Of a DNA stretch of 64,000 nt, positions 51,320 through 64,000 are shown piece after piece. Source of the stretch: Cotesia glomerata. Taxonomy: Eukaryota > Arthropoda > Insecta > Hymenoptera > Braconidae. Both the position numbers and the translations under genes were made by a program. The DNA lies in assembly GCF_020080835.1 (NCBI RefSeq), contig NC_058161.1, forward strand, positions 25,926,837 through 25,990,836, written 5' to 3'. The notes under the pieces are model-generated. The model made no database searches. It had not been told where the DNA came from and was given only the letters and a program-made list of their open reading frames with translations. Position 1 is the stretch's first letter; each line of letters starts with the position of its first letter.

Positions 51320-52623
51320 ACCTCACACAACGTAAAAAATGGCGGTAAATTTGAAAATGCGAGTAAAAATATTTTTATAGAATAGTCATGAATCATTTCA
51401 CTATTGGATATAAACTTCTAATAATAATAATTTAAATATACTAAGAGGTAAATTATCAATAGTTCTGACAAAAAATCTTAAAAATCATGAATTTTAAATC
51501 TTTTCATTTTTACAATTCAATAATTAAACTCAATAAAAGCAACTAATCTGCGGTGTAAAAATCAATTGAATGAATAAAAAAAAAACAATTTAACAATTTA
51601 ATATAAATTCTGCTAGCGTTACCTCAAACTAAAAACTACCCAGTTATCCCGGGAATATATTGAGGTTGTCATGGTAACTCTCGAGGCAGAGAAAGCTCTA
51701 CTCATTGCTCAGCAAATATATATCTATACCTATATATAATACTGTCAGCATCTATCGATTCTCTATCTCACTCTCTCATACCTTTTTATCCCTCATCCTC
51801 ACTCTTACTCTTTTCTCAACAAAAGCTACATATGACCAACTATCACATACACAATTTTATAACTTTTTACGGCAACTTTAGTGCCTTCCTTCTCACCCTC
51901 GGATTTCACCCATTACCCTTTCACTTATTTGCCAACCAATCTATTCCCAAAGCTTTTATGCTCCTGTCATCCCTCCCGGCTCTCCTCTTTCAGCCCTCTC
52001 GTACAAGACCAAACCTTTTTCACACTATCCTTGGAAAACGATGGAAATAAATTTTTTTTCTTGGATGATTTCAAGGTTTCAATTTATCATTTCACTCCCT
52101 ACAATATAGATTTTTGAGTTATTACTTTTTGAGTTAGGGAAGGCAAGTATGACACTCTGTTCGAAGAAAGTTTTATAAAAAACTTTGCCATGCGATAAAA
52201 TTAATTTATTTTTTTGTTACCTAAGATTTATGAAATATGAACTGCTACATGGAGAAATAATAAAAAAACTAAGTGTTAATGATTTTTTGATATTTATAAT
52301 CACACTATACATAGTTTGGGTACTTTTGAAATAAATTTTAAAAATAAGAGTGCTATTGTAGGATCAATTACAAATAATTTAATGGACAAATGTGACGGAA
52401 CAAATTTATCGAACCGAGAAATTATTCAAAACTGCTCCAAAAACTTAACTTAATAAATTTACTATCACTGAAAAATATATAAAACTATAAAAAGGCAAAA
52501 ATTCTTGTCAAGATTTTCTGATTATACCAAATTTAACAATAAAAATTCTTTTAAAAATAATAATATGCTCACTAAATTTTCCTTACTCTCTCAGTTATAT
52601 AAATTACAAATGAATACTGTTGA
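51320..52623. other. AT-rich region with an X-box; no gene identified
   Basis: A GC-richer, pyrimidine-rich stretch at 51640-51840 could be a promoter/5' UTR region. The ORFs at 51832 and 51881 have no domain, no coding-like composition and overlap in two frames. Nothing else recognised. Confidence 0.4.
51665..51678. promoter_or_regulatory. X-box-like palindrome (RFX site)
   Basis: GTTGTCATGGTAAC fits the RFX X-box consensus GTHNYYATRRNAAC at every position and is nearly palindromic. RFX factors drive ciliary genes in animals. The neighbourhood looks promoter-like, but no ciliary exon was found nearby. Confidence 0.45.
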
Positions 52624-53134
52624 AAAAATTAGGAAAACGGTTGACCCTAAAGGCCATCCCTGCAACTTCCCGCTAATTCCATACTTGAGCGCTCAAAATT
52701 GCACTAATTACGTTTTTGAGCTCTTCGAGCTCATCGAGCTCAAAAAATAGCTTTTGTATGATTCTGAGCTCTTCGAGCTCAAAAGTTTGATAGAAGTTAG
52801 ATAAAACACTATTTTTTGAATTTTCAAATCGCATAAACTTTTGAATGAATGAACCGATTTTCACGCGGTTGGCAGTATTCGACGCAGTTTTTGAAGCCAC
52901 ATTAAAAATTTTTGAGATTGAATTAATCAAACGAGGAATTTCGAAGTAATTCCAAAAAAAACACTTTTTTCGGTTTTCTTTCGACAACGATAACTCATGA
53001 ACGAATCAACCGATTTTGACCAAGCTGGCGGCGATCGACGTGTTTTTTTAATGTTAAGAGCTGATTAGTTTTTGGAATCTATCAGTAGAGCTGTTTGAAA
53101 GTTATTTGAAAAAAACCACATTTCAAAAAAATTT
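52624..53134 (+). repeat. R repeat, truncated copy G1
   Basis: Forward copy from AAAAATTAGGAAAACGG through the palindromes (one duplicated: GAGCTCTTCGAGCTCATCGAG) to the CCACATTTCAAAAAAATTTT block. It ends where copy G2 starts. Confidence 0.87.
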
Positions 53135-53762
<628 letters not shown>

Positions 53763-54279
53763 TACTAAATTTGTACTAAATTTTTTTCACATATACCCCT
53801 AGTAGAAATGATCAATTTTTCTCTGGATTAAATCTAGTATCTGGCTAGCAATCATATCTAGTAGCTGGCCAGCAATCAAATCCAGTAACTGGCTAGTGAA
53901 ACTAGGTAAAAACTAGAAATTACACCATCTACAACTAAATCGTAAACATTGGCCACATCGATGTTCTACTTATACTAGTGTGTGTATGTTTATTTTTTGA
54001 CTTTAACCTGTAAGTTGAGGTATCTTCGGTAAATATTAAGAAACAGTGTAAATAATTAAAAACAATTGTGTATTTCAATATAAAAATAATCTGTTATATA
54101 TTTGAAAAAATAGATAAAATAAAAAAAATCGACATAATAAACGAATTACGGTTGTGGGCATCAATCAAAACAAATACTCCAAACTGTTATCGAGATAAAT
54201 TATTAAAAATATTATAATTATTCTGTTTATTAATCACTACTATTTTTATTATTATTATTATTATTATGTTATTAAATGC

Positions 54280-54450
54280 TCAGGGGGGTTGTCCCCGAAG
54301 TCCGACTCTCCGAGGGCCCAGCCTGAGCTCCATCCATTACTGCTGGACCACTCCGCACAACAAGGCGGTTAGCGGCCACAGCAGGCCAAAGTCATTTCCC
54401 TAAGTAGACGGAGGGAACCTAATATTACAGCCTTCTGCATCCTGACAGCC
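54280..54450. other. GC-rich block set in (ATT)n
   Basis: About 165 bp of markedly GC-richer sequence lies between ATT trinucleotide tracts (54248-54270 and 54450-54500). Such a block with simple repeat on both sides suggests a 5'-truncated retroelement end in a TAA/ATT target, as described for Dong-type (R4-clade) LINEs. No coding remnant is identifiable. Confidence 0.35.
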
Positions 54451-54504
<54 letters not shown>

Positions 54505-54656
54505 AATTTTGAATTGTAACAACTTATCCACATTTAATTTTAAATAACCTCAAATCCTACAAGTGTCGCCATGTTTTATTTGATGTCTATAGTAAAACTG
54601 GCCAGTAACTAGACAATTACTGGATATTATACTAGCCAGTTCCTAGCTTAAATCTA

Positions 54657-56018
54657 CCCGGGAAAAAATGATCAGACCTGAACAGGCATGAGTCTTCAGG
54701 CCTGATCAGACATGAAAAAGGACCATACCTGATCAGGCATGAATTGACCTGATCAGGCCTGATCAGACATGGTCAGGTCTGAAAGCCCATTGTTACTTTT
54801 AATAAATTATTTTGCTTAATTTTATGGATATAGTACTTGATAGAGTCATACGAAATTCTCTATAGTGAATTAAAATTAAAAAAAAAAATGATTACATATA
54901 ATTGCACGGCCGTAACACCAGCAGTCACCTATCCAACTACTAACCACGCTCAATGCTGCTTAACTTTTGTAATATCCGTGCACCTTGTTGTTCCCGCTTG
55001 CTGTGCTGCTATCTTATGTGACAACAATTCTATGAAGTACATAACGTATTAAATAAGTTTATCATAAATATAATAGAAAAATTGATTTTATAATATATTT
55101 TGATCGTCCTAATTTATTTATTTAACCGAATCTCATTATAACATCACATTTATTTAAATAATAAAATAAGTAATGATTTTAATACTAGGCAGGAGTAGAG
55201 CAGACCAAAACATCTCATAGGAAATGTAACAAATTTTTTATTTCAAAATTATTTAAACGTAATGATAAAAATAATTTTGCACATTTTGTGATGTCCGAAA
55301 AAATTTTTTTCATCAAAGAAAAAATTTTTATCACATCTCTGACCATGCAAGTCTGATCAGATCTACTCGGAAAAAAATGATCAGACCTGACCATGCCTGT
55401 TCATGTATGATCAGGCCTGAAATTAGACCTGCTCATGCCTGTTCATGTATGATCAGACCTGAAATTAGACATAGTCATGCCTGTCCATGCCTGTTCATGT
55501 CTGAAGCGTTAAATACGCTCAGACCTGATCATGCCTGTTCATGTCTGAAGTGTTATATACGCTCAGGCCTGATCATACCTGTCCATGCCTGATCATGCTA
55601 AGGACCAAATATGCTAAGAAAAAATTTTTGAATATGTTCAGTGTGTGTACATTAATTTCGATTAATAAATTTCTAAATTATCCATAAACGGTATATTTTA
55701 TTATTTAATAAATAAAAGTATTTTGGTTATCATTGAAAACCTACTGTAGGGTAAATTTAATAAACTTTTCTAGGCATAGACAGGCATGAACAGGCCTGAG
55801 CATATTTAATGCTTCAAACATGAACAGGCATGGACAGGCATGAACAGGCCTGAGCGTATTTCACGCTTCAGACATGAACAGGCATGGACAGGTCTGATTA
55901 GACATGAACAGGCATGAGCGTATTTAACCCTTCAGATATGAACAGGCATGATTAGGTCTAATTTCAGGCCTAATCATACATGAACAAGCATGGTCAAGTC
56001 TGATCATTTTTTTCCGGG
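54657..56018. mobile_element. TA|CCC element, family F3
   Basis: 1362 bp bounded by TA-CCCGGGAAAAAATGATCAG...CTGATCATTTTTTTCCGGG-TA. The sub-terminal word is CAGGCCTGATCATGCCTG and variants (left 54675-54790; right ~55775-56005). An internal second left-type end at ~55357 (TACTCGGAAAAAAATGATCAG) starts another array (55376-55600), so two copies may be nested or recombined. No gene; word arrays give trivial ORFs rich in His-Ala-Cys. Confidence 0.78.
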
Positions 56019-56070
56019 TAGTTAAACTAGCCAGTTACTGGCCAGATACTTGATTGCATTTCTACTAGGG

Positions 56071-59000
56071 ACAAAGCAAAATAAATAAACAAACAAATGA
56101 CGTTTATCACGGAATTCAAATCTATTTAGAGCTACTTCTAAAACTTATCATAATAAATTAACTATTGCTGAAAAGCATATGAACCATTGAAAAGGCTCAA
56201 ATTCAGGTCAAGACCTTTCCAATGATACTAAATTTAATTAAAAAAACTCATTTTATCATATAAATACGCAAGAGAAAGAAATTTTCCTTATTCTCTTAAT
56301 AATATAGATATAGATAATATATGATTCGTATGGAATGACATATAAGTTATACAAAATCATGTATCATTATGCAACACGGAAAATGAATTCAAGTGGGAGC
56401 AACAGCAGCTGGAGTTCCATTTACTACAGAATGGAATATAGTCAAGAGATATCAATATGTGGAGATTTTTAACGGGTAGTAAATGAAACTACAGACGCTG
56501 TTAATCCCAATACAATTTATATTTTCTGTGAAAGCTATATATATGATCGTATGCGATTATTTTCGCAGCATTGTATTATTACATGACATAATTATATATC
56601 CTTTTTTTCAGCGGAGTTGCAAACAATTTTATGTAATGACAAAATTCGTTATGTATAATTTTATATAAATTAAAAATAATTCTATATGAATCACATATAT
56701 TTCTTATATTTGAATTGTTTTCTTATATCTGAATTGTTTTCATTTATACTACGTAATTCAAGTACCTAAATGACTTATTCTTGATTAGACTGCTTATAAA
56801 TGCTTGCATCAATTACGTAACTTATCTATTATTAAAATTATTACTAGCAAATCAAATAATTAAAAAAAAAAATTTTATTGTTTTTGAATAATTTCAAAAC
56901 ACAATTATCAATAACAATTAATTTTTTCTGAAAATAAATTGTGAATATAAATTAATTCAATCCTTTGCTCTGAATAAGAAATCTAATTTGAAATGATTCA
57001 ATCCACGAAAAAATGTTTGTATATTACTCAACTTAAGTCGTTTTTAATTGTTTTTAATAATTTTAAATTTAATTTTTTAATCAGGGTAAGTACTAATTCA
57101 TTAAAAATTATTTAGGCTATACTCAATTCACATTTTACACAAAATATTATCAAGTCATAACTTTGAGTTGATAGCCCAAGTAGCACGAAAATTTTTTTGC
57201 TAACGTTTTATTGAATTTAAGTTGACAATTATTAATTTTTGACTTTTTGTTGAGTAAATTTTCCTAAAAGTTAACATTTTTTCTTGTGGGATTGGGGCTA
57301 TTTAATAATTTATTAATTAATGATTCATTTGTAAAAGACGAAATTTAAAAACTTAGGATTAATCATATAAAGCTAGTATGCACTGAGAGGAAAAAAAAAA
57401 TTTATATTCTTGACAAAAGTACGTGAACCGTTAAAAATTTCTATTAATGTACTTTTTTGTTTGGAGAATTCTTTCTTGTCTAAAGAATTGGGCAAATTGG
57501 TTACAATAATTTTTATTTAATTCAAATGAAGCTATTCATTTTAATTATAATAATGAAAACAAATATTGTTATTTTTTTTGTCAAAAACTTAATATTTTAA
57601 AATGTATATTTTAACAAATTCTTGAATCTTGAAATTCGTGTTAACAAGACATAATTTTGATTTTTTTTTCAATGTAAGAATGACCGAATTGAAAAAAGAC
57701 AATTATTTAAATTATTTTAAATTTAATTACAAAAAAAGGAAAATCTTTACGTTGAGAAAAATTTATATTTAAAATAAGGTAATTATAAATATCAATACTC
57801 GTAAAATAAGTAACTTGTGAATTTCACCAATCGAAAATCTGGCTACGTTAATTAAGCTCATTCTAAACTTGGTGATTTATAAAGTTAACCGATTATTTTT
57901 TATCGTCAAAATTAAGTTTTTGAGATATTTTGTTAACATATTTATGTAATTAATTTTGTTGAATTTTTTTCAACAGTGTAATAATTAGTCTTTAAAAATA
58001 AGATGTTTGACTACTTATTCTACCTAGATCTTTATATGTTCATTCACATAAAATCAGTTAAATCATTAAATACATCAAATTAAATTTATAAATAAAACAA
58101 TCTTGCATTACATCTTTTTTTTTCTTTTTCTTTCTTCTTTATGATAAATATGTATCAATCATTTTTATATTCTTTAAAAATTACGAATATAAGAAAAACA
58201 AATAGCTGTATAAATTATGTATAAGTAGTCATATTTAAATTGATATTTACATAAAGTTTCAAAAATTGTTATACTACTATCTTTTATGTACTTGTGTAAC
58301 GTAAACATGTTTTGCCATCTGGCAAATTGGCTTTGGCATAAAATAAATTATCTATTTATCTTCTAAATAGAAAGTTCATGATTTTCAATGGTAGTTTCTA
58401 AAATTTAGTTATTTATCTTTGCTAATAAAGTCAATTACTTAAATACACCAATTATCAACTGATCTAATTAGTGACATGTTATTATCCCAATTATTGACAC
58501 TTATTATCTCTGAAAGGGCTCGACTAATTGCCTTGAAAATCTAATCAGATTTAAGTCTCAATAAACCCTTTCAAATACCATGTCACTCATCTTAATTGAT
58601 TGATTCGTTTTAAAGATATCGTAAGACGAAATTTTATTAAAATTCATACATCCATACACACTGCCAGAAGTCCAGTCGGAAAATTAATGATTTTTTCTTA
58701 TTGAAAATTATTAATTTTCAAAGTGGGAAGTTAAAAAATAATTCAAAAATGAGTTTTTTCAAAGAGCGCTTATTTAAACAAAGTAATTACAGAATTTTTC
58801 GTTAACGAGCTGTTTTAATTTGAATAAACTTTTGTTTTTTTATTAATGATATACCATATTTTTTCCCAAATGTTTTTATGATATTGAAGTCAGCAGACAT
58901 TAAAAATTTTTTTATTTTTTTTGCATTAATTAAATTAGAACTAAAGAAATGTTTTTAAAAAATTGCACTGTTTGTACTTTTTCAAATCTCCTACAGATAA

Positions 59001-60116
59001 CATTTTTCTTTTTACTTTTTTGCAATGATTTATAAATAAGAAAAATCTTAAAAGTTGTCGGATGTCTACCAATTTAATTTTCATCAATTTGTTGAATTAT
59101 AAAGATTGTTAAAAAAAATAACATGTTATTAATACCAATATTTCATAAATCTCAAATAAACTAGTATTTCGATATTTATAATCTTGTAAAAAATTAGCTC
59201 TTTTACCTATTAATGTAAAAAAAGTACAATAAAACTTTCTGAATCCTTCATTTCTCTTCTGCTTAAATTCTCACTATTTCTCTTTGTTTATTTACATATC
59301 GTTCAAAAATTGACCCGCAGTAATGCGCTAAATTACCCCGGGTTGACACTTGCCCTCCTTAAAGCTCCGAGATCTCCAGACTTCCCATAATAATAATAAA
59401 AAAAATTGTACTCTCATTATAAATCCGCCCACAGTAAAGAATAAAGAGAAAAACAATAAAAAAATAAATATAGACAAAAGATGGAATATTCTCGAGCGAG
59501 CACTACAGTCGTGATAGTGTGGAGCTACTTCTATTTTTTTACTTCTCAACTCTTTATTTTTTTAATTATCGAAGACAAAAGTATAATTATTGTTAATTAA
59601 CGAAACTTACTCTTTTCCCGGCCCTTTCTTATGGCTTTCATCCTAATTATGGCTTCCCAATTAACAACTTTATTATCAATCAATAACTATTTCGTTCTTG
59701 AATTATTTATTTAACAATTGATTAGCAACACTGAAAAGAACAATTTATTAATACAAATAACAATAATGATAATAATAATAACTGTAAAGTAATCGCTTAG
59801 AAATTACGTATGTTTCTTTGACTCGTAATTTGTTTTTATTTATGCTTGAAATAAGTAATCTCGCTTGCGAGCTTGCGAGCACTACAAACCACTAGTCACT
59901 AAAATCATAAAAGCTGGCGTTCTCCACGCAGCTCCTCTACGCAACTGACAAAAACCTGCGCATGATTACTGCGTAGCTATCGTCTATACAAGCCTTTGTT
60001 TTTGTTATTTTCAGTACCGAAACTTTCATTATTTAAATATTTAATTCAAGTACACGGAGAGAAAAAAATAGAACTTATTCCTATGTTAGAATGGTAACCA
60101 TTACCATAGTAACGGA
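56071..60116. other. Long AT-rich region without recognisable genes
   Basis: I see no domain-bearing ORF, splice-bounded exon or RNA gene. A decayed R right end lies at ~58600-58735 (TTGATTGATTCGTTTTAAAG, GTGGGAAGTTAAAA). The 59300-59420 and 59840-60000 stretches are less AT-rich; the latter contains CTCGCTTGCGAGCTTGCGAG. Function unknown. Confidence 0.45.
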
Positions 60117-60624
60117 AATCCGAACAAAAACAGTTTCACTGTAAAAAAGTCGCACCAAGTCCACGTTCATAAGACTATTAGGAAAAAAAATTTTTTTTTT
60201 TTTTTACAAAAAGATACAAAATAAAAAAATTAAAAAACCCAAGTAACCGATATGATTGTTTATGATTTTCGAAATTAAAAAAAATTTTTTTGTAAATTTA
60301 AAAATTAGAAAAATTTTAGAACGTATTTAGTGCGCGGTTGCAAAATATTTTACTTTTAATGAAATTCGTAAAATCTATTTACTAGACTTTAAAAAATTGA
60401 AATACACAATGACGCACACCGAGTACGTTCTAAAATTTTTTAATTTTTAAATTTACAAAAATTTTTAATTTCCGAAAATCATAAACAATCATATCGGTTA
60501 CTCGGATTTTTAATTTTTTATTTTGTATCTTTTTGTAAAGAAAAAAAAAATTTTTTTTCCTAATAGTCTTATGAACGTGGACTTGGTGCGACTTTTTTAC
60601 AGTGAAACTGTTTTTGTTCGGATT
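60117..60624. mobile_element. Foldback element with ~200-bp arms
   Basis: AATCCGAACAAAAACAG (60117) and its complement CTGTTTTTGTTCGGATT (60624) begin long complementary arms, including CGCACCAAGTCCACGTTC and GAACGTGGACTTGGTGCG, and further inside AACCGATATGATTGTTTATG. The centre is AT-rich. No ORF. Confidence 0.88.
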
Positions 60625-61184
60625 TTAGTATTTTTTGTAATTATAATGAAAATTTACAATTGATAACAACTTAAATCTCGTGTTGACTGCATTTTTTACT
60701 GCAAACTATCCCCTTAAAGCTACAGTTTATGTAGATGTAATTCCAGTGCACCCTGGCGGCCATAGATGCAAGCTACCCAGTAAACACGTTTACGTCAATG
60801 TGACGTCAAAATGACATTGGGCTATGTCAGGATTTACGTAAGATACAGTCACGAATGAGTCATATATGACTCATTATTTCACACTTCTTGACGTAAGATT
60901 CTGACGTAAAAATATGACGTAGTCATGACGTCAGTATTATGTCTCAATGACATTTATGACGTCAATATGACATACCTGTGATGTCTATATCATGATAATG
61001 ATGTCATTATGACGTAAAAGTGATGTAAGTGATGTAAGAATTGTACCTCAGAAAAATATTAAAAAATTTCTCAAAATAAAAAGATGGCAATTTTGAAATT
61101 AATTATAGTGTTGTGGACTTATTACAAAGTTTGAAACACTAGTTATATGTTGATACTTGATGAAAAAATCCTGAAATATGCTGG

Positions 61185-61262
61185 GCTCGAACTTGGGTCC
61201 TCACGTATCAAAGTCTGGAACGCTGCTCACTTGTCCAAGTAACGGTTCATGTTACGAAGCAA
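61185..61262 (-). other. tRNA-like module in F2
   Basis: On the - strand, CTTGGACAAGTGAGCAGCG (A-box-like) precedes AAGTTCGAGCCC (B-box-like) by ~35 bp, with a CCAGACTTTGATA anticodon-arm-like middle that does not pair properly. Probably tRNA-derived, not a functional tRNA gene. Confidence 0.5.
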
Positions 61263-61884
61263 ATAACTTATGTGATAAGCCTTACATGACGAAAAATGCT
61301 TATTTCATCATTTTTTCTGAGATTACATGTATTTTAAGAGCTGGAATTGTATAAAATTGAAGTCTAATAATTTATACAATGTTATAAAATTTCATTAAAC
61401 TCATGAAAGTTTATAAAGTTCTCTATAAAACTTTGTAAAAAACTCTTATAAAAGGCTCTCTAGTGAAACTTGTGGTAATGAATAGGCAATTTATAAATTT
61501 TCATAAGAATTGATTGAATCTTACACTTTCAAAAATTTTCGTCTAAAAGCGGACGCAGAGAACTTTAGACTCTCTGCGGACACAGAGAACTTTCACAGAG
61601 TGAAATTTTTTCAGAGTAAACGATGTATCCGTGTCATTTGAATATTTTTAATACTTATTGATTTCTCAAGACTCGAATTTTTTTATTTAATTTTTCCGAA
61701 AATTTAGTATTTTTCATTTGGATTTTCTTCTTCAAAATTTCAATTTACAAAATTTAGATTTTTTTTAATTTCAACTCTTTTAAGTATACCATTTTTTTAA
61801 TCTATATTTCTTTTTAATTTCAATTTTTTTCGAAATTTGAATTTTTTTAATTCTAACATACTAACAACATTATGAAACTTGATG

Positions 61885-62078
61885 TACACAGTAAAAAAAT
61901 TTTGCGTCATTGTGTCAAAAATTTTTGTGTTAAAAATTTTATGTTAAATATTTAACATTTTATTATGTTGATTTAACACAATAAATATTAAATTTACACT
62001 TAAAAAGTTAAATATTTAACACAAAAATTTTTAAGACTAAAGTTTTTGACGCAATGACGCAAAATTTTTTACTGTGTA
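61885..62078. mobile_element. Small TIR element (intact copy) nested in F2
   Basis: TACACAGTAAAAAAATTTTG...CAAAATTTTTTACTGTGTA, with GCGTCATTG/CAATGACGC just inside and TTAACACA words in the centre. A second copy of this family is split by F1 (45470-48545). Confidence 0.83.
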
Positions 62079-63763
62079 AAATATTATTAGTCTCGTCAAT
62101 AACAATCATGGAACTGTTTGAATTATTTCAAATACAATGTTTCATAAGTAGCAGCACTAATGTCAGAAAATTATTTTTCAAGTAATAGTACAATATTTAA
62201 ATGACTGACATTTAATTTCTTGACGCGAAATCATAAGAAATTATATGTTTACTCGCTTTACGGTTTAAAATTTAGAGTTCATGCCACATTAATTGAACTT
62301 CGGTATTCTTGTTATCAGTTTCACACCAAATCATTTTATACTGAATGAAGTCGAAAAATATTTTTACAATGGATAAAAGTACCTAAATAAATCGAAAAAA
62401 TATAGGTGAGAAACATATGCAACGAAAAAAAAGTATTTCTTGCACTAAGAAAATTTTGACGGAGGCTGAAGTTATATTGGAGCAAGAAGTGTTTTAGTGT
62501 CAAGATATTTTGACTTCATTCACGAAATTTTCAGTCATCTCTAATATATTCTTAGTCCAAAGAAATTTACCTTTGAGTCAAGATTTTTTTTCTGCAGTGT
62601 ATGGAAACATACAATCAAAGATATAAAAAGTTTATATCCCACATGTATTTAATTTGTATGTTTTTTTCTTAAAAACGTAAATGAAAAATATTTTGTATGT
62701 TATTTGCTAATATGTTAGATATATTCATTAATATTATAAATTATAAATTTTTGTTATTAAGAGCGGATCTCTAAATTTGTAAGGTACCAGCTTAAATCAG
62801 CTGTTTACCTCTTCCTGATTCTTACTAAATTTTAAACCAATTTTCATTAATATTTAGCGATTAATTGTAAATTAGACATCTTGTTGAAGAAGTTTTATAT
62901 TTGATAAATTTTGATCAATCGATAATATTAAAAAAATACATCCCCCAAATTTTATCAATATTATGGAAAATAATCGTTTGTCACTGATTTAGAAAATGAC
63001 TTTCAAATTACGTCAGTATTATGTACAATTGTGACAAATTATTGATGTTAAATAATGACTCACCGATGGTATCGGTATTACGTAAGACCGTGACTTGTCA
63101 CTGATGTAAACACATGATATTAATCTTACGTCAAGATTACGTACAACCGTGACTTGTCACTGATGTAAACGCATGATGTTAAACTTACGTCGTTATGACA
63201 TACAATGATGGCATTAATGTTACGTAATATTGTAGTTTATATATTATGTCAGTTGTACGTAATATCTAAGTCATTTCCCCGTTACATCATAGAGAAGTAA
63301 TAAACTTACATCAGTATGATGTCAAAAATATATCATATATTTTACATCATAATTGGATTACAAGACAGGTCAATTTTACGTCATATTTACGTAAAATATT
63401 GTGACATTCCTATGACTTATAAATGACGTCATATTGAAGTCATGTGTTCACTGGGTATGAATCACTTTTTACTGTAGTTGCGTGTCTATAGGAAGGATTA
63501 CTACACATTTTTATTTTATCTAGTCTGTGGCGCTGATATTCCCATCGAAAAAAAGTCAGATCGAAATTTCTGGGCTTACTATAGTTTGTGCTGATAAAAT
63601 TTAATAATTTTAAGTGAATTAAGTGTTATAATTGATTATAATTAATTAATATCAGTAAAATAAAGTATAAATTACTTTTATAATATATTATTTTGGAAAA
63701 GGAGAACCATATAATTAAATAAAATTTTGCAACCTCGAAATACCGTTCTGCTTACAGTAAACA

Positions 63764-63833
63764 CAGTCGGTAGTCTGGCGCTCCGTTTACAACGGATTTG
63801 AACGGAACTTGGCGCCAGATTCTACCGAATCTG
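63764..63833. repeat. Imperfect GC-rich hairpin
   Basis: CAGTCGGTAGTCTGGCGC pairs with GGCGCCAGATTCTACCGAATCTG across a ~25-bp centre. It stands out in AT-rich sequence. Confidence 0.6.
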
Positions 63834-64000
63834 TGGATTTTTGTGAGAACCCTGTGAAAATTTGCTAATAAAAATTTTAGAAATTGTGATAAAAATATGA
63901 ACAATTACTCATTCGATGCAGAATTAAATTCTGAAAATAATGTTGTTTTTTTATTTTTTTGATGAAAATTTCAATTTGTTATTAACAAAAAACATAACCA
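63834..64000. other. AT-rich right edge
   Basis: No feature seen. Confidence 0.5.

Larger units (their letters stand above)
53796..56070. mobile_element. Outer TIR element carrying F3 (CCCTAGTAGAAATG ends)
   Basis: Ends CCCCTAGTAGAAATG (53796) and CATTTCTACTAGGG (56070) are inverted. The sub-terminal word AGTAACTGGCCAG / CTGGCTAG occurs at 53840-53905, 54590-54650 and 56025-56055. A TA precedes the left end; the right flank is AC, so the TA is lost or mutated there. The interior holds (ATT)n tracts, a GC-rich block and the F3 element. Confidence 0.68.
60776..63455. mobile_element. TA|CCC element, family F2 (TGACGTCA word arrays)
   Basis: 2680 bp bounded by TA-CCCAGTAAACACG...GTGTTCACTGGG-TA. 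The sub-terminal arrays are built on TGACGTCA/ATTACGTC/TTACGTA words at 60790-61035 and 62995-63445. A tRNA-like module is at ~61185-61262 (- strand) and a complete small TIR element at 61885-62078. No protein gene. Confidence 0.8.

Noticed and set aside
51832..52117. Overlapping 72- and 78-codon ORFs as a gene
   Set aside because: Two frames are open over the same stretch with low-complexity Pro/Phe/Leu content; no domain or homologous pattern.
55377..55592. 71-codon His-Ala-Cys ORF
   Set aside because: Translation of the F3 word array.
54657..56018. CRISPR-like array of short repeats
   Set aside because: Spacing is irregular, words are inverted and degenerate, the genome is eukaryotic, and the block is bounded by a transposon TIR.

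Overview
This is AT-rich eukaryotic, almost certainly insect, nuclear DNA. The evidence is intron-containing genes with GT-AG junctions, a BEL/Pao LTR retrotransposon, R1-clade and other LINEs, a Crypton-like tyrosine recombinase, an intronless TD-POZ (MATH+BTB) gene and a neuronal-type KChIP gene. A parasitoid wasp or similar hymenopteran is my best guess, but that is inference. There are no prokaryotic operons, rRNA genes or convincing functional tRNA genes.

Host genes are few and spread out. A divergent alpha-tubulin lies on the + strand: exons at 15380-15806, 15900-16168 and 22799-23443, with the ATG exon upstream and not found. Its last intron has grown to 6.6 kb by repeat insertion. A Kv-channel-interacting protein (KChIP) gene lies on the - strand, with four exons recognised at 43484-43769, 41904-41974, 26594-26812 and 26414-26524. 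It spans at least 17 kb. Its 15 kb intron holds a tyrosine-recombinase element (31857-34213), a TD-POZ gene with one in-frame TGA (35631-36734) and many repeats. A short exon for a secreted protein at 28577-28756 is cut off by a transposon.

Mobile DNA dominates. 1-3360: the 5' part of a BEL/Pao element (-), with a tRNA-Tyr-type primer site and an in-frame UGA-CUA between gag and protease. 3938-6720: a decayed LINE (-). 8149-13271, 17651-20795 and 37515-38077: three copies of one R1-clade LINE, each sitting inside an (AC)n tract, and each tract lying inside the same abundant ~0.9 kb repeat (called R here). At least nine R copies are present, several without an insertion.

A second theme is a set of elements that share no sequence but share one architecture. 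Each is bounded by TA|CCC...GGG|TA, and each carries sub-terminal arrays of one short word that differs by family. The best cases are 27212-28280, 38774-41546, 45523-48442, 54657-56018 and 60776-63455. The 45.5-48.4 kb element has remnants of a spliced protein-coding gene and may be the autonomous member. Several of these elements contain tRNA-like (A-box/B-box) modules. Other structures are a 2.1 kb element with ~305 bp nearly identical terminal inverted repeats (49195-51319), foldback elements (23785-24080, 60117-60624), small TIR MITEs and long microsatellites. From 51.3 kb to the right edge I see no host gene.
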